NCBI GenBank assembly: GCA_016215025.1
Contig: JACRMI010000025.1
Location: forward strand, 1 to 64,000
From: Chloroflexota bacterium
GTDB taxonomy: Bacteria > Chloroflexota > Anaerolineae > UBA4142
Direction: 5' to 3'
Length of the DNA: 64,000 nt
This document shows, piece by piece, positions 1-9,163 of the stretch. The position numbers and the translations under genes are program-made. The notes beneath the pieces were generated by a model. The model saw only the letters and a list, made by a program, of their open reading frames with translations, had not been told where the DNA came from and made no database searches. The first letter of the stretch is position 1; each line of letters begins with the position of its first letter.

Positions 1-245
1 CAAATTGGATTGCGGCTCCTCGATTGGCGATTGACCCATGAACTACCTGTCGCATTTCAATGCACGATGGGTTATTCGGGACAACTGTCGGGTGGCTAGA
101 TATTGTTTTTGTGTCGTACGAAATCGGAATTTACACCAGCACCACGAATTTTCGAGCGTATGGGACGAGCGTCGGTTCGCATATTTTTGCTAACGCAATT
201 ATACGCCACACGGTCACTAATTGCGGTTTGGGATCTATCTCATCT

Positions 246-313
246 GTCATGCTGAGCGAAGCGAAGCATCTCTTTACCACGAGGTTGAGACTCTTCGCTT
301 CGCTCAGAGTGAC
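246..313. repeat. Dispersed palindromic repeat, family A, copy 1
   Basis: Begins GTCATGCTGAGCGAAGCGAAG and ends CTTCGCTTCGCTCAGAGTGAC, so the two ends are imperfect inverted repeats. About ten related copies are scattered through the window. Confidence 0.8.
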
Positions 314-344
314 ATTTCAAAAAGCGCAGTTTGTACCCGTGCTC

Positions 345-1383
345 AGTATAGCTATGTGACCAAGTTGATCGTGCTGTGGAATTTCGATTCCCCGTATCTC
401 TTATGGTTTGGTCTTGCGGCGATGTTGATGATTTTTGTGATGGCACGCCAGCATCGTTCGCTTTTGATTTTTGCGCTGCTGTGGGGACTGCTGAATATTC
501 TGCCGGTGGTTGGATTCCAACGCATAGTCGATCCGCGCTTTCTTTACGCGTCGAGCGTGTCCCCGGCGGTATGGCTCGCGGCGTTCTCGGAGCAAGCCCT
601 GCGCTTTTTGAATCGATGGCGGATTGCACCGTTCCTGGTTTTGTTCGTGTTGAGTTGGATATTCATCGGCAACGGAATGGGCGTGGCGCTCGCTGCAGGC
701 GATTAGGCGGCTGATTCACGCGCCCAACGCGCGCCGTTCCGCGACATCTCACGCTTGCATCCAACATTTCCAGAAGATACGTTTCTTTACATGATAAATT
801 TGCCGGTGAGTCTGCGCAATCTCTCAGGAAGGTTCTATCTGAGATACAGAGACAACGTGTCGATGAGCGAGTTGCTCAACGGCACCAAAGCACAGCCACT
901 TACTATTTCGACGACACGCATAAGCCGATTGAGGTAAGCGTTCAAAAAGAAATAACGATTCGAGTCTCGCCGCCGTTGTCGGTACATTTCACGCCAGGCA
1001 TCGATCTCATCGACTATGAGTTGTCGCGCAATTCGCTCAAGCGCGGCGAGTCGTTAGTGTTAATGTTGTACTGGCAAGCGATGCAGCCGATTGATCGCGA
1101 TTATACCGTGTTCTTGCATTTGGTCGATCAAGATGGAAATATGATTGCGGGCATCGATGGTCAACCGGTGCTGGGGAGATCGCCTACATCGACTTGGAAG
1201 CCCGGCAAGTTGGTCGTCGATGCGATCGTCTTGCCAATCGAAGAAGATGTCGTTGCCAAATCGAATTGTCGATTGGAAATTGGACTCTACCACGCGCCGA
1301 CGATGGAGCGATTGTCGCTCATCGATGCGAATGGTTCGATCCTAAACGATCATGTGATAATCGATTCCATACGGATTCAGTGA
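345..1383 (+). pseudogene. Decayed C-terminal part of a GT39/ArnT-like membrane protein
   Basis: Pieces in two reading frames add up to the end of one protein. Residues after about base 360 form hydrophobic helices (LLWFGLAAMLMIFVMA, FLVLFVLSWIFIG) with a PRFLY motif as in large membrane glycosyltransferases. An in-frame TAG at 704 interrupts it. The same frame then continues (HPTFPEDTFLYMINLPVSL) until about base 880, where a shift moves the reading to the frame ending at 1383. That last part (LMLYWQA, DYTVFLHLVDQDG) matches the beta-rich tail that I recall following GT39-type proteins in Chloroflexota. The stop plus the frameshift indicate a dead gene. A palindromic repeat lies just upstream (246-313). 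Bases 1-240 show nothing I can support as coding. Confidence 0.6.
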
Positions 1384-1398
1384 CTTGCGTCACGCAGT

Positions 1399-1474
1399 GT
1401 CATTCTGAGCCGCGTTTTTTGCGGCGAAATATCTCTTTACATGGAATCAGACCCTTCGCTTCGCTCAGGGTGAC
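1399..1474. repeat. Palindromic repeat, family A, copy 2 (upstream of uvrC)
   Basis: Starts GTCATTCTGAGCCGCG and ends CTTCGCTCAGGGTGAC. Its sequence is almost identical to the reverse complement of the copy at 3518-3593, so uvrC lies between inverted copies of one element. Confidence 0.85.
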
Positions 1475-1494
1475 CTGCTGAACGGATTCAGTAA

Positions 1495-3468
1495 GTGAAA
1501 TCTACGCCTTTACCCGAAATTCAAAAAATACTCGATACGCTGCCGACGAATCCCGGCGTTTACTTGATGAAAGATGAACGCGGCGAAATCATTTATGTTG
1601 GCAAAGCGATCAACCTGCGCAATCGCGTCCGCTCATATTTTCATTCGCCGTATGGACACGATGCCAAAACGTGGCGGCTCGTCGAACGCATTCGCAACAT
1701 CGAATTCATCGTTACCGAGTCGGAACTTGAGGCGTTGGTTCTTGAATGCAATCTCATCAAGAAACACAAGCCGCATTTCAACATTCGGCTCAAAGACGAC
1801 AAGCGCTATCCGTACATCAAGGTGACGTGGCAAGAACCGTTCCCCAAAGTTTACGTCACGCGGCGCATGGACAACGATGGCGCGCGCTATTTCGGTCCGT
1901 TCACGGCGGTGTGGGCAGTCCATGAAACGATGGACACGCTGCGCAAGATTTTTCCTTATCTTACGTGCGACCGTGACATCACTGGGAAAGACAAACGCGC
2001 GTGTCTGTATTTCGACATCGGTCTGTGCATTGCGCCATGCATTGGCGCAGCATCGCGCGAAGAGTACCGCGCCATGATTGATCGACTGTGTTTGTTTTTG
2101 CAAGGCAAGTCAGAAGAGGTCACCGCATCGCTTCGTACCAAGCTTGACGAGTCCGTGGCGAAATTGGAGTTTGAGCGCGCAGCGCGTTATCGCGATCAGT
2201 TGCAAGCGATTGCGCGGGTTACCGAGCATCAAAAAGTGGTTTCGCCGGCGATGATCGATCAGGACGTGATTGCGTTTGCGCGCGACGACGGCGATGCGTG
2301 CGTCCAAGTCTTTTTCGTGCGCGGCGGCAAATTGCTCGGTCGCGAATATTTCGTGCTGGAAGGTACAGAAGGCGAGAATGCCGATCAGGTCTTGTCGTCG
2401 TTCGTCAAGCAATTTTACGACGAAGCCGCCTACGTGCCGCCCGAAATCCTCTTGCCAGAAGTCATCGATGAAGCTAAAATCATCGAACAATGGCTCAATC
2501 AGCAGCGCGGTGAAAAGGTTTTGATCAATGTACCGCACAACGGACAAAACCGTGAATTGGTCGATATGGCGGAGGAAAACGCGCGCGCGACATTGACGAG
2601 TCTCAAAGCGCAATGGCTCGCCGACGAAACGCGCCAGATGAGCGCGGTTGCCGAATTGCAAGAGGCGCTCGGCTTGCAGAATCCGCCGTTGCGCATGGAA
2701 TGTTACGACATTTCAAACACGCAGGGAACCAACTCAGTTGGGTCGATGGTTGTGTTCGAGCGCGGTGCGGCGAAAAAGAGCGATTATCGCAAATTCAAGA
2801 TCAAAACCGTTGAAGGTGCAAACGATTTCGCCAGCTTGCAAGAAGTGTTGACGCGGCGGTTCAAGCGATTGGTGGAAGACAGTCAACAGTCGTCAGCCGC
2901 CCGTGAACAGTTAACGGTGAACAGTCAACAGTCAACACGCGAAGCGAACAATGAAAGCGGTCAGCGGTCGGCGGTCGGCGGTCAAGAGAGCAAGCCCAAG
3001 AAGAAAAAAGACACCTTGCCCGGCAAAGACGATTCCTGGAAGCGAATGCCCGACTTGGTTATCATCGACGGCGGCAAGGGACAGTTGAACGCGGCGTACG
3101 ATGTGCTTAAAGGAATCGGCATCGAAGGGGTAAATCTCATCAGTCTTGCCAAGCAAGAAGAAGAAGTCTTTGTGCCGAATCGCCCCGAGTCGCTGCGGTT
3201 GCTCAAGTCGTCGGAGGCGCTCAAGCTTTTGCAGCGTATCCGTGACGAGGCACACCGTTTCGGCATTACGTACCATCGCAAACTGCGTGCCAAAACGGGA
3301 CTCGTGTCGCAACTGGATGCGATCGCCGGCATCGGACCACGACGACGGCGAGCATTGCTCGTGCGCTTTGGATCGCTCGACAAGATTCGCGAAGCGTCCG
3401 TTGAAGAGTTGATGACCGTCGAAGGGATGACCCGTTCGGCGGCGCAAAAGTTGAAAGAACAGTTGTAA
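1495..3468 (+). CDS. uvrC: Excinuclease ABC subunit C
   Basis: Makes the dual incisions around bulky DNA lesions in nucleotide excision repair after UvrAB loading. The N-terminal GIY-YIG nuclease (GVYLMKDERGEIIYVGKA) is at residues 20-50, and a UVR motif (AKLEFERAARYRDQL) lies near 220-235. The UvrC RNase H-like domain carries YDISNTQG, VIIDGGKGQLNAA and the DEAHRFGITYHR histidine, and a helix-hairpin-helix tail covers about 605-657. The start is GTG with a weak ribosome site. At 657 residues it is slightly longer than usual because about 40-50 low-complexity residues (from about 462) sit inside the C-terminal nuclease domain between RRFKR and PDLVIIDGG. They are encoded by dispersed repeats, yet all catalytic motifs remain. 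Confidence 0.97.
   Translation: MKSTPLPEIQKILDTLPTNPGVYLMKDERGEIIYVGKAINLRNRVRSYFHSPYGHDAKTWRLVERIRNIEFIVTESELEALVLECNLIKKHKPHFNIRLKDDKRYPYIKVTWQEPFPKVYVTRRMDNDGARYFGPFTAVWAVHETMDTLRKIFPYLTCDRDITGKDKRACLYFDIGLCIAPCIGAASREEYRAMIDRLCLFLQGKSEEVTASLRTKLDESVAKLEFERAARYRDQLQAIARVTEHQKVVSPAMIDQDVIAFARDDGDACVQVFFVRGGKLLGREYFVLEGTEGENADQVLSSFVKQFYDEAAYVPPEILLPEVIDEAKIIEQWLNQQRGEKVLINVPHNGQNRELVDMAEENARATLTSLKAQWLADETRQMSAVAELQEALGLQNPPLRMECYDISNTQGTNSVGSMVVFERGAAKKSDYRKFKIKTVEGANDFASLQEVLTRRFKRLVEDSQQSSAAREQLTVNSQQSTREANNESGQRSAVGGQESKPKKKKDTLPGKDDSWKRMPDLVIIDGGKGQLNAAYDVLKGIGIEGVNLISLAKQEEEVFVPNRPESLRLLKSSEALKLLQRIRDEAHRFGITYHRKLRAKTGLVSQLDAIAGIGPRRRRALLVRFGSLDKIREASVEELMTVEGMTRSAAQKLKEQL
2877..2995. 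repeat. Repeat-derived in-frame insertion inside uvrC
   Basis: Contains iterated AACAGTCAACAGTCAAC and GGTCGGCGGTCGGCGGTC units. Units of the same style occur outside genes at 49118-49212 and over the start of the GNAT gene at 47299-47328. The reading frame of uvrC stays open through it and encodes Gln/Ser/Gly-rich residues foreign to the family. Confidence 0.75.
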
Positions 3469-3517
3469 TAGCAAATGGCAAATTCCAAACTCGCCATTTG
3501 TAACTGACCTTACGCAT

Positions 3518-3593
3518 GTCACCCTGAGCGGAGCGAAGGGTCTCATTCCATGAAAAGAGATTCTTCGCCGCAAAAAGCGCGGCTCAGAATGAC
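3518..3593. repeat. Palindromic repeat, family A, copy 3 (downstream of uvrC)
   Basis: Starts GTCACCCTGAGCGGAGCG and ends GCGGCTCAGAATGAC. It is the near-exact inverse of the 1399-1474 element. Confidence 0.85.
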
Positions 3594-3620
3594 ACTGTGC
3601 AACGTCATTTTGTAATTCCT

Positions 3621-5396
3621 ATGGATTTACTAGAGCATTTCAAAACTCTATCGATATTTGACCAACTGCGCCGCGAGCAATTGGAATTGCTCGCGGCCCA
3701 GTTCAAGTCGCGGCATTATTTTCCCGGAGAAATTCTCGTCGCGCAAGGCGACCTGGGCAATCGTTTTTTTATTTTCGATGGCGGCGTCGTAAGTCTGCGC
3801 ATGACCGATCCCAATGGCGTCGAGCGCACGGTCGGCGTGCTGCCCGAACCGCCCATCCCAGGTTCTGATCAGCCGCGCAAGAATTACATGGGCGAACAAA
3901 TGATGACGTCGCAAGAAGCATTCGACTATCAAGCGTATGCCGTCACGAATGTCGATGCGCACATCCTTGACCGCGGCGATTTTGACGCGTTGATCAATGC
4001 TCATCCGGACATATTGCGCGACTTGCCGTTTATCGAAAAAGCGGAATATGCGCGAACGCACGGCTTTCGTTGGGTAGAACCGGGGGAGCGAATCACGTCG
4101 GTCTTTCACAAACATTGGTGGGCGATTATTCCCGCATTGGCGCAATTCCTGGTGGCGGTGCTCGTTGCGTGGCTCATCAATCTGGGCGCGGAATTTTTGG
4201 GATTCGGTTTTGGGATTGCGCTGTTTGCCGTCGGTGTTTTATTATCGCTGATTTACTTTCTCATCAAGTTGTACGATTGGCACAATGACCAATATATTGT
4301 GACGACGCGGCGGGTGGCACATGTCGAACGTGAACTCATCGCCGTCGAATTGACCGAAGCGGTTCCGCTCGACAAAGTGATTGGGTCTAAAATCGAACGA
4401 AGCGGCATCTCTGGAATTATTGGCGTAAGCAATGTAGTGATTCAGACGGCGGGTCGGCAAGAAGGCAATGTTAGTTTCAAAGCGGTAAGCGAGGGTCCAG
4501 CGATTGTCAGGCAGGTCGAAGGCGCGCGCATCAGAATTCGCAGCTTGCGCGCCGCCGATCAACGCGAGCGGGAGCGCGAACGCATACAAGCGAAATTGCG
4601 CGAGTATATTTTGCCGCACGTCGTGCAAAAAGAACGCGCAGTCGCGGCTGCCAAAGTCCAGCCGCCACCCCCGCCGCCACCGCCAACGTTTACGCAAAAG
4701 CTGCGTAAATCGATCCATAGCCTGTTCGAGCTTCAATATCAAAGGGACTCGGTCACGACGTGGCGCAAACATTGGATCGTGTTACTCAAGCAAGAGTTGC
4801 AGCCGGTAGCGGCTCTCCTCGTTTTGGACACGGCATTTATTTTTTATGCGCTCACGCCCGATGCCCAGGTCCTCCCATACGGGGGTTATCTCTTGGGCGG
4901 TCTCGTCCTTTTGGCTTTGGCATTGGGCTGGGTCTGGTGGCAATGGGAGGATTGGCGGAATGATACGTATGCGGTCACGTCCACCCAGGTCGTCGATGCC
5001 GAACGTTTGCCGCTCGGCATTCGCGAAAAATCGATTACGGCGCAGCTCGATCAAATCCAGGATGTGCGCGTCGAAGTCCAAGGAATATTGCCGTCGATTT
5101 TAGACTATGGCGATTTACGGATCGAGACGGCGGGACAGGGTAGTCAAATGATTTTTAAATCGATTGCGAATCCGCGCGACGCATCCGAAGAAGTGTTCAA
5201 GCATATCGAGGCGCAGCGGCAGCGTGTGCTCCAACGCGAGATCGATTTGCGCGACCGACTCACGATTGACTCGTTGATCGGTTATGATCGTATTCGCAAA
5301 GAAGAGGAACGCCACCGCAAAGAAGAGGAAGAGTCCAACGCCGCTCGCGTGTTGAATGAAGAAGAAGATGATGATGAAGATAACAATCTGTTGTAG
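3621..5396 (+). CDS. Membrane protein: cyclic-nucleotide-binding-like domain plus two bacterial PH (DUF304) domains
   Basis: ATG at 3621 is preferred to the upstream GTG at 3597, which directly abuts the palindromic repeat. Residues about 5-125 form a cNMP-binding-type beta barrel (PGEILVAQGDLGNRFFIFDGG). Its phosphate cassette reads YMGEQMMTSQEAF and lacks the usual FGE..(A/S)R..A(T/S) pattern, so ligand binding is doubtful. Next come a hydrophobic pair (about 165-215), a bPH domain (DQYIVTTRRVAHVERE), a charged and proline-rich linker (QPPPPPPPP), a second hydrophobic pair, a second bPH domain (DTYAVTSTQVVDAERL), and a Glu/Arg-rich tail. It is probably a cytoplasmic-membrane protein of unknown role. 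The DUF58 gene follows after 6 bases, so the two are likely co-transcribed. Confidence 0.8.
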   Translation: MDLLEHFKTLSIFDQLRREQLELLAAQFKSRHYFPGEILVAQGDLGNRFFIFDGGVVSLRMTDPNGVERTVGVLPEPPIPGSDQPRKNYMGEQMMTSQEAFDYQAYAVTNVDAHILDRGDFDALINAHPDILRDLPFIEKAEYARTHGFRWVEPGERITSVFHKHWWAIIPALAQFLVAVLVAWLINLGAEFLGFGFGIALFAVGVLLSLIYFLIKLYDWHNDQYIVTTRRVAHVERELIAVELTEAVPLDKVIGSKIERSGISGIIGVSNVVIQTAGRQEGNVSFKAVSEGPAIVRQVEGARIRIRSLRAADQRERERERIQAKLREYILPHVVQKERAVAAAKVQPPPPPPPPTFTQKLRKSIHSLFELQYQRDSVTTWRKHWIVLLKQELQPVAALLVLDTAFIFYALTPDAQVLPYGGYLLGGLVLLALALGWVWWQWEDWRNDTYAVTSTQVVDAERLPLGIREKSITAQLDQIQDVRVEVQGILPSILDYGDLRIETAGQGSQMIFKSIANPRDASEEVFKHIEAQRQRVLQREIDLRDRLTIDSLIGYDRIRKEEERHRKEEEESNAARVLNEEEDDDEDNNLL

Positions 5397-5402
5397 TCCT
5401 CG

Positions 5403-6755
5403 ATGAACGACTCTATCCCCGTTCGCCTCTTGAAAAAAATCCGTCGCCGCGAACCGATTTGGATTCCGCTGCGGTCGGGTGCATTCCGCGTGATGTCTCG
5501 CCATTGGATCTTGATCATTGCTTGGGTAATCCTCACCGTCTTTGCGTTTCAAACCAGCAGCGAGATTTTTTTCCGACTTTCGTATCTCATCCTCGCATTT
5601 GAAATCGCCTCATTTGCTTGGGCAGTCCATAGCATCGCCACCTTTCGCTTGGAGCGGGATGTGGTGACGCAGCGCACCCAAGTGGGCAAGGTCGCCGAAG
5701 AAAACTTTTTGATTCACAACACCGGTCGCATGCTCAAGGTTTGGTTGGAAATTCGTGACGATTCAGAATTGCCCGCGCACCGAGTGAGCCGGGTGTTGAA
5801 TGGATTACGTGCGGGAGTGCGCTGGAGTTGGACCGTCCGTACCCTCTGTCGGCGGCGCGGACGATTTCGCTTGGGACCGATCACCATCGTGACCGGCGAT
5901 CCATTCGGACTGTTTATTTTGCAGCGTCAACTCAAATCCACGCAATCGGCGATTACCGTTTTTCCGCAAACGATCGATCTGCCCCGGTTTGCGCCTGCGA
6001 TGGGACAGATGTCGGGCGGCGATTCATTGCAGCGCCGCACGCATCACGTCACGACGAACGTTTCCGGCACACGCGAGTATGCGCCCGGTGATTCGTTCAA
6101 TCGTATCCATTGGCGTTCGACGGCACGGCTGGAGCGATTGATCGTGAAAGAGTTTGAGCTTGATCCCAGCGCCGACGTCTGGCTTTATCTTGATATGGAA
6201 CGGACCGCCCAAGCGCGGCTATGGTACGAAGAAGAGATACTCGCACGGGATATTTCATCCGTGTGGTTAACAAATCGTCCGCAAGAAATTCAATTATTGC
6301 CGAGCACCGAAGAATACATGGTGACGATTGCGGCGACCATCGCCAAGTATTATCTAGCCAATCAGCGTGCGCTTGGTTTTGCAGCGTATGGACATGAGCG
6401 CGAAATCGTTCAGCCGGATCGCGGTGAGCGGCAGTTGAATCGATTGCTCGAAGTATTGGCGGTTTTACGTGCGGAAGGAGGAATTCAATTTAGCCAGGTG
6501 CTCGCGCAAGAAGCGACCAAGCTGGGGCGCAACAATACGCTCGTGACGATCACGCCATCGGGTGAATTAACCTGGGTCAAGTCGCTGCGCGAGATCAAGC
6601 GGCGCGGCTTGCGCGTAATCTCGGTGATCGTCGATTCAAATTCGTTTGGCGGGCGCGGCGAAACAGAAGCTGCCGCCGCCGAATTGCTCGCCAGTGGAAT
6701 TCCAACCTACATTGTGCGCGAAGGCGACGATTTGCGCACGGTGCTGTCACAATAA
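5403..6755 (+). CDS. DUF58 domain protein
   Basis: Two N-terminal transmembrane helices (about residues 35-85) are followed by a beta-rich region and the DUF58 hallmark REYAPGDSFNRIHWRSTAR near residue 225. A von Willebrand A-like fold comes after it. DUF58 proteins often accompany MoxR ATPases and transglutaminase proteins, but no MoxR gene is present here. The partner is instead the cNMP/PH protein upstream (6-base gap). Likely a membrane-associated factor in envelope or protein-complex assembly. The family assignment is firm; the function is not known. Confidence 0.88.
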   Translation: MNDSIPVRLLKKIRRREPIWIPLRSGAFRVMSRHWILIIAWVILTVFAFQTSSEIFFRLSYLILAFEIASFAWAVHSIATFRLERDVVTQRTQVGKVAEENFLIHNTGRMLKVWLEIRDDSELPAHRVSRVLNGLRAGVRWSWTVRTLCRRRGRFRLGPITIVTGDPFGLFILQRQLKSTQSAITVFPQTIDLPRFAPAMGQMSGGDSLQRRTHHVTTNVSGTREYAPGDSFNRIHWRSTARLERLIVKEFELDPSADVWLYLDMERTAQARLWYEEEILARDISSVWLTNRPQEIQLLPSTEEYMVTIAATIAKYYLANQRALGFAAYGHEREIVQPDRGERQLNRLLEVLAVLRAEGGIQFSQVLAQEATKLGRNNTLVTITPSGELTWVKSLREIKRRGLRVISVIVDSNSFGGRGETEAAAAELLASGIPTYIVREGDDLRTVLSQ

Positions 6756-6764
6756 ATAAAAGTT

Positions 6765-6834
6765 GTCATTTCGAGCGAAGCGAGAAATCTCTCTCTTTTC
6801 GGAGATTTCTCGTCGCTTTGCTCCTCGAAATGAC
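6765..6834. repeat. Palindromic repeat, family A, copy 4
   Basis: GTCATTTCGAGCGAAGCGAG pairs with the far end GCTCCTCGAAATGAC, with AGAAATCTC/GAGATTTCT as inner stem. The ORF track reads through it as an N-terminal extension of the next gene, which I reject. Confidence 0.85.
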
Positions 6835-6846
6835 ATGGAGAAAATA

Positions 6847-7446
6847 ATGGAACAACCGATTGATAATCAACCCCAAGACGTAGTACAGATCATGGCGCAG
6901 ATTCGCGAGCAGTGGCAAGGTGTCATCAACGCGATGGTCGCCGCATGTAACGGAAATACGGAAGCCGCGGCACAACTTGTACCTTTTCTCGACCAAATGT
7001 ACCAAAAAGAGGACTGGCGTCCGCTCATCAACACATTGCGCCGAATCCTAAACGGCGAGCGCGAACCGGAAGCATTGCTCGCCAACATTGACGACACCGA
7101 CATGTTGATCGTCACCGATATTTTGCGCGCGCTCGGCGTCGATCCGCGCGCATTGCCCACGCTGCCGGGGGATGAGCCAGATGACGATGACGGCGAAATG
7201 CTTTCACTGCAAGATTTCTTAGGTCTTGTAACTCAAGCGTGCAAGCCGGATGCGCCTCCCGGTTTGAAAGAGCAATTGCAGAATGCGACCCAGGGAATGC
7301 TTGTTCAACCGGACAATCCGCCAGAGTTGAAACAACTCGCGCGCGTGTTGCAAGCGATTCTTGCAGGTGACCGTAATCCCGATTTGCTCACACTCGATCC
7401 ACAACTCATCGGACCCGTGCGGCAGATTCTCGACGACTTGAAATAA
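6847..7446 (+). CDS. Helical protein of unknown function
   Basis: The start is ATG at 6847, preceded by GGAG; the longer ORF begins inside a palindromic repeat. The 199-residue product is acidic and helical, with no signal peptide or membrane segment. Two internal segments resemble each other (NTLRRILNGEREPEALL and LARVLQAILAGDRNPDLL), which suggests a duplicated helical unit. It follows the DUF58 gene on the same strand about 90 bases downstream and may belong to that unit. I do not recognise the family. Confidence 0.75.
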   Translation: MEQPIDNQPQDVVQIMAQIREQWQGVINAMVAACNGNTEAAAQLVPFLDQMYQKEDWRPLINTLRRILNGEREPEALLANIDDTDMLIVTDILRALGVDPRALPTLPGDEPDDDDGEMLSLQDFLGLVTQACKPDAPPGLKEQLQNATQGMLVQPDNPPELKQLARVLQAILAGDRNPDLLTLDPQLIGPVRQILDDLK

Positions 7447-7704
7447 AATCGCCCGCGAATCGACGCGAATCTCCGTGAATGAAAAATTATCGGGTCATGT
7501 CATGTGTAATAATATTGCCCGCGAATCGACGCTAATCTTCGCGAGTAAAACTATGAATTGTCATTGCGAGAAGGCACGCAGCGTGTACATAGGACTGGAT
7601 AGAGCCGAACGATTCGCGTGCCGACGAAGCCGCGTACGCGTCTGTCGTGGTTGGGGATTGCTTCGTCGCTCCGACAATTCCTGGTTTATTCGCGTTCATT
7701 CGCG
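7447..7704. repeat. Intergenic repeat cluster
   Basis: Holds CGCGAATCGACGCGAATCT-type units (7448-7475, 7517-7550) and their inverse at about 7690-7725, plus a long, degenerate family A copy from GTCATTGCGAG (7560) to about 7676. The last units run into the 3' end of the nitrilase gene. No gene is seen. Confidence 0.6.
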
Positions 7705-8646
7705 TTATTCGCGGGTAAAATTATTTTCGTTCACAATCAATCGAAAAATATCTGGTCGCGCATAATGCCCCACCGCATCGAAATCGAATTTGGCTTGCAC
7801 AACCTCTGCCAAATCGAGATCGGCGTACAAAATTCCTTCCTCGTCGAACAGCGGCCCCGCGAGCACCTTGCCCATCGGCGAAATAATTGCGCTGCCGCCA
7901 CGACACATCACCTCAGGCACATTGGCTAGTTCTTCGTAACCTGGCAAGTCGGTCGGGTACATCGATTTGTTCGCAAATTGATTGCAGCCAAGCACATAGC
8001 ATCGACCTTCGCACGCAATGTGAACGAGCGTCGATTGCCAGGTATCGCGCGCATCGGCTGTCGGCGCAAGATAAATCTCCACGCCCTTTTGATACATCGC
8101 CGTGCGTGCGAGCGGCATGTAATTCTCCCAGCAAATCAGCCCGCCCACTTTGCCAAACTCGGTATCGACGATGGTCAATGTGCTGCCGTCGCCTTCGCCC
8201 CAAATGAGCCGCTCTGCCGCCGTCGGTTTTAGTTTGCGATGCTTGCCCAGCAATCGACCATCGGGACCGAAATACAACAACGTGCAGTACAGCGTCCCGC
8301 GATTTTTCTCATCGCGTTCGATGACGCCCACGGCGAGATACGCCTTCGCCGCGCGCGCTGCACCGCCGAGTTGTTCTGTCGCGCGGCTAGGCACATCGAC
8401 ACAGTTTTCCCAGTAGCGCTGCCACAGCCGCCGACCATCGAACGTGCGATTGCCAACGGTCACGCCGAAACTGAAACCGCGTGGATACGCTGGGACGAAT
8501 GCTTCGGGAAACAGAATCAGGCGCGCGCCCTGCGATGCGGCGTCCTGGGCAAGCTGGCAAACTTTATCGACGGTTGCTTCGCGATTGAAAAGGACTGGCG
8601 CAGCTTGAACCACCGCGACCTTGACGGTTGCTAGTTGATCGGACAT
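7705..8646 (-). CDS. Nitrilase (carbon-nitrogen hydrolase family)
   Basis: Hydrolyses a nitrile to the carboxylic acid and ammonia, by family assignment; the substrate is unknown. The start is ATG at 8646 with AGGAGA upstream; the longer ORF runs into repeats. The 313-residue cytosolic protein shows the Glu-Lys-Cys triad: glutamate in LFPEAFVPAYPRG, lysine in KHRKLKPT and cysteine in GGLICWENYMPLAR. The CWENYMP context is typical of true nitrilases (branch 1) rather than amidases. The C-terminal residues are encoded partly by an intergenic repeat. It has no co-directional neighbour and is probably monocistronic. Confidence 0.92.
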   Translation of the reverse strand: MSDQLATVKVAVVQAAPVLFNREATVDKVCQLAQDAASQGARLILFPEAFVPAYPRGFSFGVTVGNRTFDGRRLWQRYWENCVDVPSRATEQLGGAARAAKAYLAVGVIERDEKNRGTLYCTLLYFGPDGRLLGKHRKLKPTAAERLIWGEGDGSTLTIVDTEFGKVGGLICWENYMPLARTAMYQKGVEIYLAPTADARDTWQSTLVHIACEGRCYVLGCNQFANKSMYPTDLPGYEELANVPEVMCRGGSAIISPMGKVLAGPLFDEEGILYADLDLAEVVQAKFDFDAVGHYARPDIFRLIVNENNFTRE

Positions 8647-9163
8647 TTGTTTCTCCTTGATTTTGGACGCGGACGAACGCGGACAAACGCGGATTTTTCT
8701 TATGGTCAATGTGGCGATATTGTAGCATAGGGCGGGTGGGCAACCAAGCGAACGCGGAAGGACCACAACGAATTTGGGAAATAACGAATTGCCATATTCC
8801 ACGACGCGCATTAATTCGTTTATTCCTCAATTCGTTGTTGTGCTGTGACTGCCTCAACGAATGACACACGAATAAACGAATCACAGCCTCCCATCCGTTT
8901 ATCCGTTCCGCGCAGCGATCCGTTGAGCATCCGTTTGCCAATTTTGCCTTTCCCCAGCTTCACGGTATAATCCTTTCGCAAGTCTAGTCTTTGACCCGGG
9001 CAGTTCAATACGATTCGCTTCAGAGGGGAAGCGCCGACATGTTTGCTGCGTACGGGAACGATTTGAATAAGCATTGGATGTAAGCACCGGTTGCTTGGCG
9101 TATATTTGCGTCGGCGGCAGATGTTTGTGTTTTTTGAGTTCAAAAAATTGAGGAGGTTTGGTA
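8647..9163. other. Intergenic region with repeats and a long leader
   Basis: Contains a CGCGGACGAACGCGGACAAA-type repeat (8659-8698) related to 16722-16748 and 18780-18820. An ACAACGAATT...AATTCGTTGTTGT palindrome (8764-8835) is related to 30307-30377. From about 8944 a promoter-like sequence is followed by roughly 190 bases without an ORF before the Yip1-like gene. A small hairpin GCTTCAGAGGGGAAGC is visible near 9016. No RNA family was recognised. Confidence 0.5.
8944..8971 (+). promoter_or_regulatory. Candidate sigma-70 promoter for the Yip1-like gene
   Basis: TTGCCT, 16 bases, TATAAT. The -10 is perfect and the -35 matches 4 of 6. It would give a leader of about 185 bases before the ATG at 9164. 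Confidence 0.45.

Noticed and set aside
6763-6846. N-terminal extension of the helical protein (ORF track start)
   Set aside because: These codons are a palindromic repeat; a Shine-Dalgarno sits before the internal ATG at 6847.
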